10,298 bases of DNA, from contig DFFH01000110.1 of NCBI GenBank assembly GCA_002368805.1, forward strand, positions 1 to 10,298. The letters run 5' to 3'. The notes beneath the pieces were generated by a model. That model saw only the letters and a list, made by a program, of their open reading frames with translations, ran no database searches and had not been told where the DNA came from. Below, piece by piece: positions 1 through 5,862 of this stretch. The DNA comes from Mageeibacillus sp. UBA3781 (GTDB lineage Bacteria > Bacillota > Clostridia > Saccharofermentanales > Saccharofermentanaceae). Every line of letters begins with the position of its first letter. Position 1 is the stretch's first letter. Made by a program: the position numbers and the translations under genes.

Positions 1-85
1 TCCTATCTTCTTGTACTATTCTTTTTTCGGAGGAACTTTTCTATTTTAATGATTCATCACTTTTCAGCAATCCGGATCTCCAGCT

Positions 86-289
86 TTACTTCAGCGGCTT
101 CTTCGCGGATGCACTCTGAGCGCCCTGATGGCACGAGCACCCCATGGCGCAGTGGCTGCAGTTGCCTCCGCAGGAGGACTTGCCTTTCTTCTTATCCCGC
201 CTCATGCTCCAGATGATCCCTGCGACCATCGCAAGAAGTATGAGAGAGATCAGGATCGTACCCAGGTTGTCTGAAATCCAGCTGATCAT
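86..289 (-). CDS. FeoB-associated Cys-rich membrane protein
   Basis: Predicted 67-residue single-pass membrane peptide of the kind often encoded just after feoB. Residues about 7-28 are hydrophobic (one membrane segment), followed by a basic stretch (RRDKKKGK) and a Cys cluster CGGNCSHCAMGCSCH at about 40-54, then a short Lys-rich tail. The Cys/His cluster could hold a metal ion on the cytoplasmic face (inference from the positive-inside rule). Its ATG overlaps the feoB stop as ATGA, so translation is probably coupled and it is the last gene of the feo operon. In other bacteria a small partner (FeoC) is present; this peptide belongs to a different, Cys-rich family of unproven role. No clear intrinsic terminator is visible in the 85 bases after its stop, so the operon may continue past the window edge. 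Identification rests on size, layout and position. Confidence 0.88.
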   Translation of the reverse strand: MISWISDNLGTILISLILLAMVAGIIWSMRRDKKKGKSSCGGNCSHCAMGCSCHQGAQSASAKKPLK

Positions 290-2706
290 TTTGTCATCGC
301 CTTCTCCTTAAGGTCTTTGGAAGTGAGCTTATCTGCTTCCTTATACTTCTTGAAGAAGAGCATGTAGATCATACCAGCAAGCGCTGCGATCGCGAAGATC
401 AGGCCGATGACGTTCACATCTCCTGTGAAGAGGAGGCCGAACTGGTTGATCATCAGGGCGATCACATAAGCGAATCCGCACTGGTAAGCGATCGCGAACC
501 ATGTCCATTTCGCGTTGTTCATCTCACGCTTGATCGCACCGATCGCTGCGAAGCACGGAGCGCAAAGGAGATTGAATACGAGGAAGGAGAATCCGGCTAC
601 GCTGGTGAAAGCAACCGCCAGAGACTGCCATGTCGAGAGTTCGCCGCCGCCATAGAGGATACCCATGGTACCAACGATGTTCTCTTTTGCGACAAGTCCG
701 GTGATAGATGCCACCGCTGCCTGCCAGTTGCCCCAGCCGAGAGGAGCAAAGATCCAAGCGATTGCGGATCCGAGTTTTGCAAGGAGCGAGAACTCGAGTT
801 CTTCTTCACCAAGCATCTGGAATGATCCATCTACGAAACCGAAGCGGCTGGTGAACCAGACGACGATCGTGGAAAGAAGGATGATGGTTCCGGCCTTCTT
901 GATGAAGGACCAGCCACGCTCCCACATGGAACGCAGGACGTTTCCGATCGTCGGCCAGTGGTATGCCGGCAGCTCCATAACGAACGGAGCAGGATTGCCG
1001 GCGAACATTTTTGTCTTTTTCAGCATGATACCGGAGAGAATAATTGCTGCCATACCGATGAAGTATGCACCGGTGGATACCCATGCGGAACCGCCGAACA
1101 GTGCACCCGCGATCATCGCGATAAACGGGACCTTCGCGCCGCAAGGGATAAAGGTGGTTGTCATGATCGTCATTCGGCGGTCACGTTCATTTTCAATCGT
1201 ACGGGAAGCCATGATACCCGGCACGCCGCATCCGACACCGACGAGCATCGGGATGAAGGATTTACCGGAAAGACCAAACTTTCTGAAGATACGGTCGAGA
1301 ACGAATGCGATACGGGCCATGTAACCGCAAGCCTCAAGGAATGCCAGCAGCAGGAAAAGCACCAGCATCTGCGGCACGAACCCGAGGACTGCACCGACAC
1401 CTGCTACGATACCGTCGAGCACAAGGCCCTTCAGCCACTCGGCAGCACCTGCTTTATCCAGCCCCTTTTCCACAAGCGCCGGGATACTCGGTACCCACTT
1501 GCCGTAGTCGGCCGGATCCGGTTCTTCACCGATTTCTTCGAGTGTCTTTACCGCTTCTTCGTATTCTTCGATAGTTGCTGTCTCTTCCGAGATCTCAAGA
1601 GTTTCCTCATCCTCAACTTCGAATGTATATTCACCTTCCGGAGCAACACCGTGCTCTTCAACATATGCATCGTAACCATCTACGATCGCGGATGCATCTC
1701 CCCATCTTTCTGCAATTTCTTCGTAACCGCCATCCATGCCGAACAGGTGGAATCCATCGCCGAAGATCTTATCATTAGTAAAATCTGTAGCAATCGCACC
1801 GACTCCGACCATGGCGATATAGTACACAAGCCACATGACCAGTGCAAAGATCGGAAGACCGAGCCATCTGTTTGTAACGACCTTATCGATCTTATCCGAA
1901 GTCGTCATCTTCCCTGCTTTTTTCTTCTTATAGCAGGACTTGATCACTTCTGCGATATAGATATATCTCTCATTGGTAATGATACTCTCGGCATCGTCAT
2001 CCAGTTCTTTTTCCGCAGCCTGGATGTCACTCTCGATATGGGAGAGCTTTTCTTCGGAGATCTTCAGGTTCTCCATGACCTTGTCATCACGCTCAAAGAT
2101 CTTGATGGCATACCATCTCTGCTGCTCTTCCGGCATATCGTGAACAACTGCTTCTTCAATATGGGCAAGTGCATGCTCGACCGGGCCGGAGAAGCTGTGC
2201 TGCGGGATAGTCTTTGTATTATTTGCCGCATCGATAGCTGCTTCTGCAGCATCCATAACGCCTTCGCCTTTCAGCGCGGAGATCACGACGACTTTACATC
2301 CCAGCTGACGGGAAAGCTCATCTACATTGATCTGATCGCCGTTTTTCTTGACGATATCCATCATGTTGATCGCTACAACGACCGGAATCCCAAGCTCAGT
2401 GAGCTGTGTCGTCAGGTAGAGGTTTCTCTCGAGGTTCGTACCATCGACGATGTTCAGGATCGCATCCGGTCTCTCGCCGATCAGGTAGTTTCTCGCTACA
2501 ACTTCCTCGAGTGTGTACGGAGACAGGGAATAAATACCCGGAAGGTCCGTAATGACCACATCATCATGTTTCTTCAGTTTTCCTTCTTTTTTCTCAACGG
2601 TTACACCCGGCCAGTTACCGACGAACTGATTTGCGCCGGTCAAAGCATTAAAAAGAGTTGTCTTACCACTGTTCGGGTTACCTGCTAGTGCAATTCGCAG
2701 ACTCAT
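286..2706 (-). CDS. feoB: Ferrous iron transport protein B (FeoB)
   Basis: 806-residue Fe(II) transporter of the cytoplasmic membrane, with an N-terminal GTPase domain and a C-terminal gated channel domain. G motifs are visible: G1 GNPNSGKTT (9-17), G3 DLPG (54-57), G4 NMMD (114-117), G5 SAL (143-145). A helical spacer domain follows to about 275. The first membrane segment is near 284-305. The channel has the conserved pieces GYMARIAFVLDR (461-472), the first gate motif GCGVPGIMASRT (492-503), PCGAKVPF (521-528) and CAPCFAAIGAIKRE (715-728), with Cys493, 522, 715 and 718. It is somewhat longer than E. coli FeoB (773 aa), mainly through an acidic stretch at about 325-400 between membrane segments 1 and 2. 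The start ATG overlaps the stop of the preceding feoA as ATGA, with an AAGGAAG-type ribosome site inside feoA. It is the third gene of the feo operon. Confidence 0.98.
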   Translation of the reverse strand: MSLRIALAGNPNSGKTTLFNALTGANQFVGNWPGVTVEKKEGKLKKHDDVVITDLPGIYSLSPYTLEEVVARNYLIGERPDAILNIVDGTNLERNLYLTTQLTELGIPVVVAINMMDIVKKNGDQINVDELSRQLGCKVVVISALKGEGVMDAAEAAIDAANNTKTIPQHSFSGPVEHALAHIEEAVVHDMPEEQQRWYAIKIFERDDKVMENLKISEEKLSHIESDIQAAEKELDDDAESIITNERYIYIAEVIKSCYKKKKAGKMTTSDKIDKVVTNRWLGLPIFALVMWLVYYIAMVGVGAIATDFTNDKIFGDGFHLFGMDGGYEEIAERWGDASAIVDGYDAYVEEHGVAPEGEYTFEVEDEETLEISEETATIEEYEEAVKTLEEIGEEPDPADYGKWVPSIPALVEKGLDKAGAAEWLKGLVLDGIVAGVGAVLGFVPQMLVLFLLLAFLEACGYMARIAFVLDRIFRKFGLSGKSFIPMLVGVGCGVPGIMASRTIENERDRRMTIMTTTFIPCGAKVPFIAMIAGALFGGSAWVSTGAYFIGMAAIILSGIMLKKTKMFAGNPAPFVMELPAYHWPTIGNVLRSMWERGWSFIKKAGTIILLSTIVVWFTSRFGFVDGSFQMLGEEELEFSLLAKLGSAIAWIFAPLGWGNWQAAVASITGLVAKENIVGTMGILYGGGELSTWQSLAVAFTSVAGFSFLVFNLLCAPCFAAIGAIKREMNNAKWTWFAIAYQCGFAYVIALMINQFGLLFTGDVNVIGLIFAIAALAGMIYMLFFKKYKEADKLTSKDLKEKAMTK

Positions 2707-2948
2707 TTCTCATCTTCCTTCCTGTAATACTCGATTTCGATCATTTCGGCATCCGCCTTACGAAGCGAAAGTTCATAGTTTCTGACTGTCACTTCGATCG
2801 GATCACCCAGCGGTGCGACTTTACGGACATAAATGATCGTTCTTCGCGTAATACCCATGTCCATGATCCTGCGCTTTACGGCGCCCTCACCGTGGAGTTT
2901 GACCACGGTAACCGTCTCTCCGACTTTTGCATCTCTTAGTGTTCTCAC
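2703..2948 (-). CDS. feoA: Ferrous iron transport protein A (FeoA), second copy
   Basis: 81-residue SH3-like FeoA domain protein, a small cytoplasmic partner thought to regulate FeoB. The sequence has the family pattern: LRDAKVGETVTVVKLHG near the start, the KRRIMDMGI turn (26-34), GDPIEV (48-53) and a NYELSLRKADAEMI C-terminus. The start is GTG at 2948, supported by a very strong upstream site AGGAGGGGAG about 6 bases away; no better ATG exists nearby. It follows the first feoA by 19 bases and overlaps feoB by ATGA, so the two are surely co-translated. Two tandem feoA genes before feoB are common in Clostridia; the copies are divergent rather than recent duplicates, which suggests distinct partners or roles (inference). 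Confidence 0.95.
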   Translation of the reverse strand: MRTLRDAKVGETVTVVKLHGEGAVKRRIMDMGITRRTIIYVRKVAPLGDPIEVTVRNYELSLRKADAEMIEIEYYRKEDEK

Positions 2949-2967
2949 TTCTTCTCCCCTCCTTCTG

Positions 2968-3180
2968 TCAGACCATGATTTTCCTTGCCAGTTCTTCGCT
3001 GACAGCTACCCGGCTCTCCTTGACCTTTACGATCAGGTTTCCTCCGAGCATACTGACGACGCTGACTTCACCGCCGACATTAAAACCCAGATCTGCCAGA
3101 TGTTTCTTGACTTCCGGGTTTCCGCCGATCCTCTTAATGATCTGCGTCTCCCCGGGTTCCGATAATACTAGAGGCATCAT
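2968..3180 (-). CDS. feoA: FeoA-domain protein, first copy of the feo operon
   Basis: 70-residue FeoA-domain protein, first gene of the ferrous iron operon. Visible family features: PGETQIIKRIGG at about 9-20, the helix-turn KKHLADLGFNVGGEVSVV at 25-42, a GGNLIVKVKESRVAVSEELARKIMV end typical of the C-terminal strand and helix. It starts at tandem ATGs (3180 and 3177) behind the site AAGGGAGG, about 4-7 bases upstream. It is only distantly similar to the next feoA. The untranslated leader from the predicted transcription start to this ATG is about 67 bases and holds two of the three operator-like dyads, so expression of the whole operon is set here. Confidence 0.94.
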   Translation of the reverse strand: MMPLVLSEPGETQIIKRIGGNPEVKKHLADLGFNVGGEVSVVSMLGGNLIVKVKESRVAVSEELARKIMV

Positions 3181-3196
3181 TTTTCCTCCCTTGTTT

Positions 3197-3212
3197 GTTA
3201 GTCTTTGCTAAC
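3197..3212. promoter_or_regulatory. Operator-like dyad 1, in the feo leader
   Basis: GTTAG-TCTTTG-CTAAC with perfect 5-base arms and the same 6-base spacing as dyads 2 and 3. It lies in the untranslated leader, just upstream of the AAGGGAGG ribosome site of the first feoA. The central bases differ between the three dyads, so only the half-sites are conserved, as expected for protein binding sites. Confidence 0.72.
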
Positions 3213-3228
3213 CTGTGTTTATTAAATA

Positions 3229-3248
3229 TGGTTAGTCGCAACTAACCA
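3229..3248. promoter_or_regulatory. Operator-like dyad 2, at the feo transcription start
   Basis: TGGTTAGT-CGCA-ACTAACCA, the best of the three dyads, with perfect 8-base arms and the same GTTAG-N6-CTAAC core. It covers roughly +1 to +20 of the predicted transcript. Its centre is 30 bases from dyad 3 and 34 from dyad 1, about three helical turns each. Confidence 0.8.
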
Positions 3249-3254
3249 ACACAC

Positions 3255-3283
3255 ATTATAGTTAGCGCACACTAACTTGTCAA
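3255..3283 (-). promoter_or_regulatory. Sigma-A promoter of the feo operon
   Basis: On the minus strand the -35 is TTGACA (3278-3283) and the -10 is TATAAT (3255-3260), separated by exactly 17 bases (3261-3277). Both hexamers match the consensus perfectly, so this should be a very strong promoter unless repressed. The predicted start of transcription is near 3248. The first feoA begins at 3180. Confidence 0.9.
3260..3277. promoter_or_regulatory. Operator-like dyad 3, in the feo promoter spacer
   Basis: AGTTAG-CGCACA-CTAACT, an 18-base dyad with perfect 6-base arms. It fills the 17-base spacer between -35 and -10 and touches both hexamers, the classical place for a repressor. It shares the core GTTAG-N6-CTAAC with two further dyads downstream. 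The half-site resembles the GTTAG/CTAAC core of DtxR/IdeR iron boxes (TTAGGTTAGSCTAACCTAA) but with wider spacing, so assignment to a DtxR-family regulator is inference. Confidence 0.8.
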
Positions 3284-3320
3284 GGAAGATATATGACATT
3301 TCGTGCAAGATCACAAATCA

Positions 3321-3354
3321 ATAATAAAAAGCGGCTTTATTATAGGAAAGCCGC
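3321..3354 (-). terminator. Intrinsic terminator after the dipeptidase gene
   Basis: On the minus strand GCGGCTTT pairs perfectly with AAAGCCGC (arms 3331-3338 and 3347-3354, 8-base loop) and is followed by TTTTTATTAT. It ends the transcript of the dipeptidase gene 100 bases before the feo promoter. The remaining 3355-3456 holds no gene that I can see. Confidence 0.85.
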
Positions 3355-3456
3355 TGCATGAGCGAAAAATATCAATAGGCGCACTCGTATAGCATTGAGT
3401 CGCTTCCACTGTCTTTTCTTTCATATGATGTCTATCTTCTCAGTTGTGTATAAGTT

Positions 3457-4113
3457 TTATCGTCTCAGATATTCTGACGAAAGCGGGAAATCAAAGTATG
3501 TATCCGGATAAGGTTCATTTTCCAGAGTGAAGTGCCACCACTCACAGTCGATCGGGGCAAACCCGTTCCGGAGCATAACATTTCTTAAAATCATACGGTT
3601 CTCATACTGCTCTTCCGTGATCCCCCGGAAGTCCGGATGCGACTTCTCACTAAAAAGATCGAAGGGACTTCCCATGTCAAGTTCTTTTCCCGTCTTCATA
3701 TCCAGTAGCGTCAGATCGACAGTACTGCCGCGGCTGTGGCTGGACTTCTTCGCCACATACCCCTTAAGGAAAAGCTCCTGTTTCTCAAGATCCGGATAGA
3801 AATACGGCTTCATGCGGATATCCTGATCCTCGATCCCCCATAGAACGAAGTGCTTGACGGCACAGGCCGGACGGTAAGTATCGAAGATCTTCAGTCGGTA
3901 CCCCTGCACCAGCATCTCATTACTGACCGTTTTCAGCGCTCTGGCCGCTTCTTTTGTAAGGATCGCACACGGTTCCTCATACCCGTCGATCCGGTCCCCT
4001 ACGAAGTTATAAGTAGAAAAATAGCGGATCTCCTGTACGATAGAGGGGATCATGTCAGAAAGAAGCACGAAGCCGGAAGGGTCTTTCGTGATGTCGGTGA
4101 TTCTAGTACCCAT
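3457..4113 (-). CDS. D-alanyl-D-alanine dipeptidase, VanX/DdpX type (peptidase M15D)
   Basis: 218-residue zinc dipeptidase that hydrolyses D-Ala-D-Ala. Zinc ligands and catalytic residues line up with VanX: Arg81 in DTYRP, His126 and Asp133 in SSHSRGSTVDLT, Glu191 and His194 in EWWHF, and the PYPDTYFDFP end. VanX is about 202 residues; the extra length is about 14 residues at the N-terminus. No signal peptide is visible, so the enzyme is probably cytoplasmic. The ATG at 4113 has only a modest site (AAAGGA, 11 bases upstream). It lies 65 bases after the EamA transporter gene with no convincing terminator between, so the two may be co-transcribed. There are no vanH, vanA/B or vanRS homologues nearby, so this need not mean vancomycin resistance; turnover or recycling of D-Ala-D-Ala from wall peptides is as likely (inference). 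Confidence 0.93.
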   Translation of the reverse strand: MGTRITDITKDPSGFVLLSDMIPSIVQEIRYFSTYNFVGDRIDGYEEPCAILTKEAARALKTVSNEMLVQGYRLKIFDTYRPACAVKHFVLWGIEDQDIRMKPYFYPDLEKQELFLKGYVAKKSSHSRGSTVDLTLLDMKTGKELDMGSPFDLFSEKSHPDFRGITEEQYENRMILRNVMLRNGFAPIDCEWWHFTLENEPYPDTYFDFPLSSEYLRR

Positions 4114-4178
4114 TAAGATTACGTTCCTTTCAATTCAATTTATTCTTCAAATTTCCGGATCAGGAAATCCTTCCGTTT

Positions 4179-5081
4179 TTAGGATCCTGACCGCTTGGCA
4201 AGCACTTTTCCCTCATCTTCAATATGATGCAGATTCCACCACCAGCGGAAGACGGCCATGCCGATAATGATCAAATATCCGCAGATACTAAGGGGCGCAG
4301 GGATCTCCGAGAAGAAGATAAGGCCCAGGACAGCAGAAAACACGACCTGCGTGTTATCGAAGACACCGATCTTCCTGGCCGGCGCGAACTTATAGGCGGA
4401 GGTGATCGAGAACTGCGCGATCGCCGCGAAGACACCCGCAGAAATCAGACATAGGAGCTGCCATGGTTTCATCATCTTGAAGTCGAAGATCATGAACGGC
4501 AGCGACAGCAGACAGGAAAACAGCGAGAAACAGAGGACGATGATCGATGTTCTTTCTTTCTTTTTTCCGAGAAGACGCACAAAGGAATATGCAATGCCGG
4601 CACCTGCACCGCCCCATATTCCGGCAAGTGCGGGGATCATCGAGACATCCGGGGAAGGTCGCGCGATCAGGATGACACCGGAAAACGCCACCACTGTGGT
4701 CATGATATCGATCTTCGTCGGCTTTTCCTTCAGGATCGGGATCGAAGCCAGGATCGCGAAGAACGGCGAAAGTTTATTGAGCATATTGGCATCCGCCAGG
4801 GGAAGATGGTCGATCGCATAGAAATTGCAGAGAAGTCCGGTCGTACCGAAAAGGCATCGGAGGAAGACGAACTTCCCATTCCCCTTCTTCATCTTAAACT
4901 TTTCTTCCGAGCGAAGAAGAGCTACAGCCGCGATCACCGCAGCGAAGGCATTTCGGAAGAATGCTTTTTCCATGGTAGGGACATCACCGGAGAGCTTGAC
5001 GAAAAAGGTCATGAGTGCAAAGCCCAGCGCAGCGAGCAAAATGCATGCGATTCCTTTTGCATCCGAGCTCTTCAGTTTCAT
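4179..5081 (-). CDS. EamA/DMT family transporter
   Basis: 300-residue integral membrane protein of the drug/metabolite transporter superfamily, with two EamA repeats (about 8-140 and 150-283) and about ten hydrophobic segments. Characteristic pieces are the first helix ending in FFVKL, the PTMEKAFFRN motif (35-44) that starts helix 2, DANMLNKLSPFFAIL near the end of repeat 1, and its counterpart in repeat 2, FDNTQVVFSAVLGLIFFSE (241-259). Members export amino acids, metabolites or drugs; the substrate cannot be read from the sequence. The ATG at 5081 is the natural start because helix 1 begins just after it; the ribosome site (GAGAGGGA) is rather far away. The dipeptidase gene follows, which raises the possibility of export or uptake of an amino acid or a small peptide (inference). 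Confidence 0.93.
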   Translation of the reverse strand: MKLKSSDAKGIACILLAALGFALMTFFVKLSGDVPTMEKAFFRNAFAAVIAAVALLRSEEKFKMKKGNGKFVFLRCLFGTTGLLCNFYAIDHLPLADANMLNKLSPFFAILASIPILKEKPTKIDIMTTVVAFSGVILIARPSPDVSMIPALAGIWGGAGAGIAYSFVRLLGKKKERTSIIVLCFSLFSCLLSLPFMIFDFKMMKPWQLLCLISAGVFAAIAQFSITSAYKFAPARKIGVFDNTQVVFSAVLGLIFFSEIPAPLSICGYLIIIGMAVFRWWWNLHHIEDEGKVLAKRSGS

Positions 5082-5157
5082 CTTCTAAGATATCCCTCTC
5101 TCTTTATTCGTAGCACTTTCAGATTCTTTTCGGGAATGTGCTGGCTTCGTCACTTGT

Positions 5158-5190
5158 GTCACTATTTCATTGTGCCGCTTTGTCACTATT
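5158..5190. repeat. Short direct repeat GTCACTATT upstream of the EamA gene
   Basis: GTCACTATT occurs at 5158-5166 and 5182-5190, a 24-base period, within a larger imperfect repeat (TTGTGTCACTATTTCA and CTTTGTCACTATTCCA). It sits in the 277-base gap between the divergent EamA gene and the small lipoprotein gene. It may be a binding site or a chance repeat in a T-rich region. No clear EamA promoter could be placed in the gap. Confidence 0.3.
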
Positions 5191-5280
5191 CCACTTTCCC
5201 ACTCAGATTATTCTACCGCATCCTCCGCTTTTTTCCATATCGAAGTGATGGCATTATCTTCACGACTTCTCTCTTTTTCG

Positions 5281-5309
5281 TAGACATCATGATATATATA
5301 ATGTATAAT
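5281..5309 (+). promoter_or_regulatory. Promoter of the small lipoprotein gene
   Basis: TAGACA (5281-5286) and TATAAT (5304-5309) with a 17-base spacer; only one base deviates from the -35 consensus. A second TATAAT lies at 5297-5302 but has no good -35. The lipoprotein ATG is at 5359, giving a leader of about 43 bases. Confidence 0.75.
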
Positions 5310-5358
5310 TTCCCGTGATATGTATTTTTTCAGCATATAAGCTTTGGAGGAGAAAAAA

Positions 5359-5751
5359 ATGAGAAAAAGAATTATCGCTTTCGTTTCTATCATCATGTGC
5401 GCTATGATGTTCGCAGGATGCAAGAACACACTGGAGAAGAAGATCAGCAAGAAGCAGCTTCAGGATATGAACGATCAGGCATACGAGCAGTATGTTAAGA
5501 ACGATTCTTCCATGAAGGATATCAAGATCGAGATCAAGGACAATGATCTCACATATAAGTACTACTTCAACATGGAGTTCGATGACAGCCAGATCGCTGC
5601 TATGAAGAAGTCCATCGATACTGATGCTAACAAGAAGATGATCGAGAACCTGAAGAAAACTATTAAAAAAGAGAACGGTATCGAGCCGAGCTCTATCACC
5701 TACATCTACTACGATAAGAACGACGAAGAGATCGCAAGAGTTTCTGCTTAA
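5359..5751 (+). CDS. Small predicted lipoprotein, paralogue of the charge-block lipoprotein
   Basis: 130-residue secreted lipoprotein of unknown function. Signal peptide: MRKR, a hydrophobic core, then the lipobox FAGC with Cys21 as the predicted lipidated residue. The rest (24-130) is one compact domain with alternating short strands, including DSSMKDIKIEI, YKYYFNMEFDD, SIDTDANKKMIENL and the end ITYIYYDKNDEEIARVSA. The true start is ATG 5359, 6 bases after GGAGGAG (5346-5352); the in-frame TTG at 5344 overlaps that site and is rejected. It shares 65 of 107 residues, without gaps, with the C-terminus of the lipoprotein at 6973-7695. It may belong to the DUF4854-like lipoprotein domains seen in Clostridia, but that is recollection and not proven here. 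It is single-gene transcribed, with its own promoter and terminator. Confidence 0.9.
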   Translation: MRKRIIAFVSIIMCAMMFAGCKNTLEKKISKKQLQDMNDQAYEQYVKNDSSMKDIKIEIKDNDLTYKYYFNMEFDDSQIAAMKKSIDTDANKKMIENLKKTIKKENGIEPSSITYIYYDKNDEEIARVSA

Positions 5752-5777
5752 GTTCCAGATCAGTAAGATATCTACTG

Positions 5778-5813
5778 ACCGCCACTTCTTCACGAGGTGG
5801 CGGTTTTCTTTTG
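5778..5813 (+). terminator. Intrinsic terminator of the small lipoprotein gene
   Basis: ACCGCCAC (5778-5785) pairs perfectly with GTGGCGGT (5797-5804) around an 11-base loop, followed by TTTCTTTT. The core GACCGCCACTTC recurs in the terminator of the paralogous lipoprotein gene at 6882-6919. Confidence 0.9.
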
Positions 5814-5820
5814 TCGGAAA

Positions 5821-5849
5821 TTATGGTACTTTGAAATCAATAACCATAA
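5821..5849. promoter_or_regulatory. Inverted repeat just upstream of the hydrolase ribosome site
   Basis: TTATGGT (5821-5827) and ACCATAA (5843-5849) are perfect 7-base arms around 15 bases. The right arm touches the AAGGAGGG ribosome site of the hydrolase. It could be an operator or a weak RNA hairpin. No convincing promoter is visible between the preceding terminator and this gene. Confidence 0.4.
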
Positions 5850-5862
5850 GGAGGGTATATCC

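Noticed and set aside
27..60. GGAGG followed by ATG on the plus strand near the left edge
   Set aside because: The ATG is about 15 bases from GGAGG, too far, and the frame runs antisense through the Cys-rich peptide gene with no recognisable content.
958..2688. A 576-codon open frame on the plus strand
   Set aside because: It is antisense to feoB, Cys- and Phe/His-rich with no family signature, and has no ribosome site. It is a by-product of feoB codon use.
3181..3250. Riboswitch in the feo leader
   Set aside because: The leader is only about 67 bases and its dyads repeat the same half-sites as the one in the promoter spacer, which fits protein binding to DNA better than RNA folding.
3457..4113. 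Glycopeptide (vancomycin) resistance locus
   Set aside because: Only the dipeptidase is present. No vanH, ligase or two-component regulator lies in the window, so resistance cannot be claimed.
4151..4168. Hairpin ATTTCC/GGAAAT between the transporter and dipeptidase genes as a terminator
   Set aside because: The stem has only 6 bases, is AT-rich and lacks a T run, so co-transcription remains likely.
5797..5862. N-terminal extension of the esterase by 22 residues
   Set aside because: The upstream ATG lies in the terminator stem of the preceding gene, whereas ATG 5863 has an ideal AAGGAGGG site.
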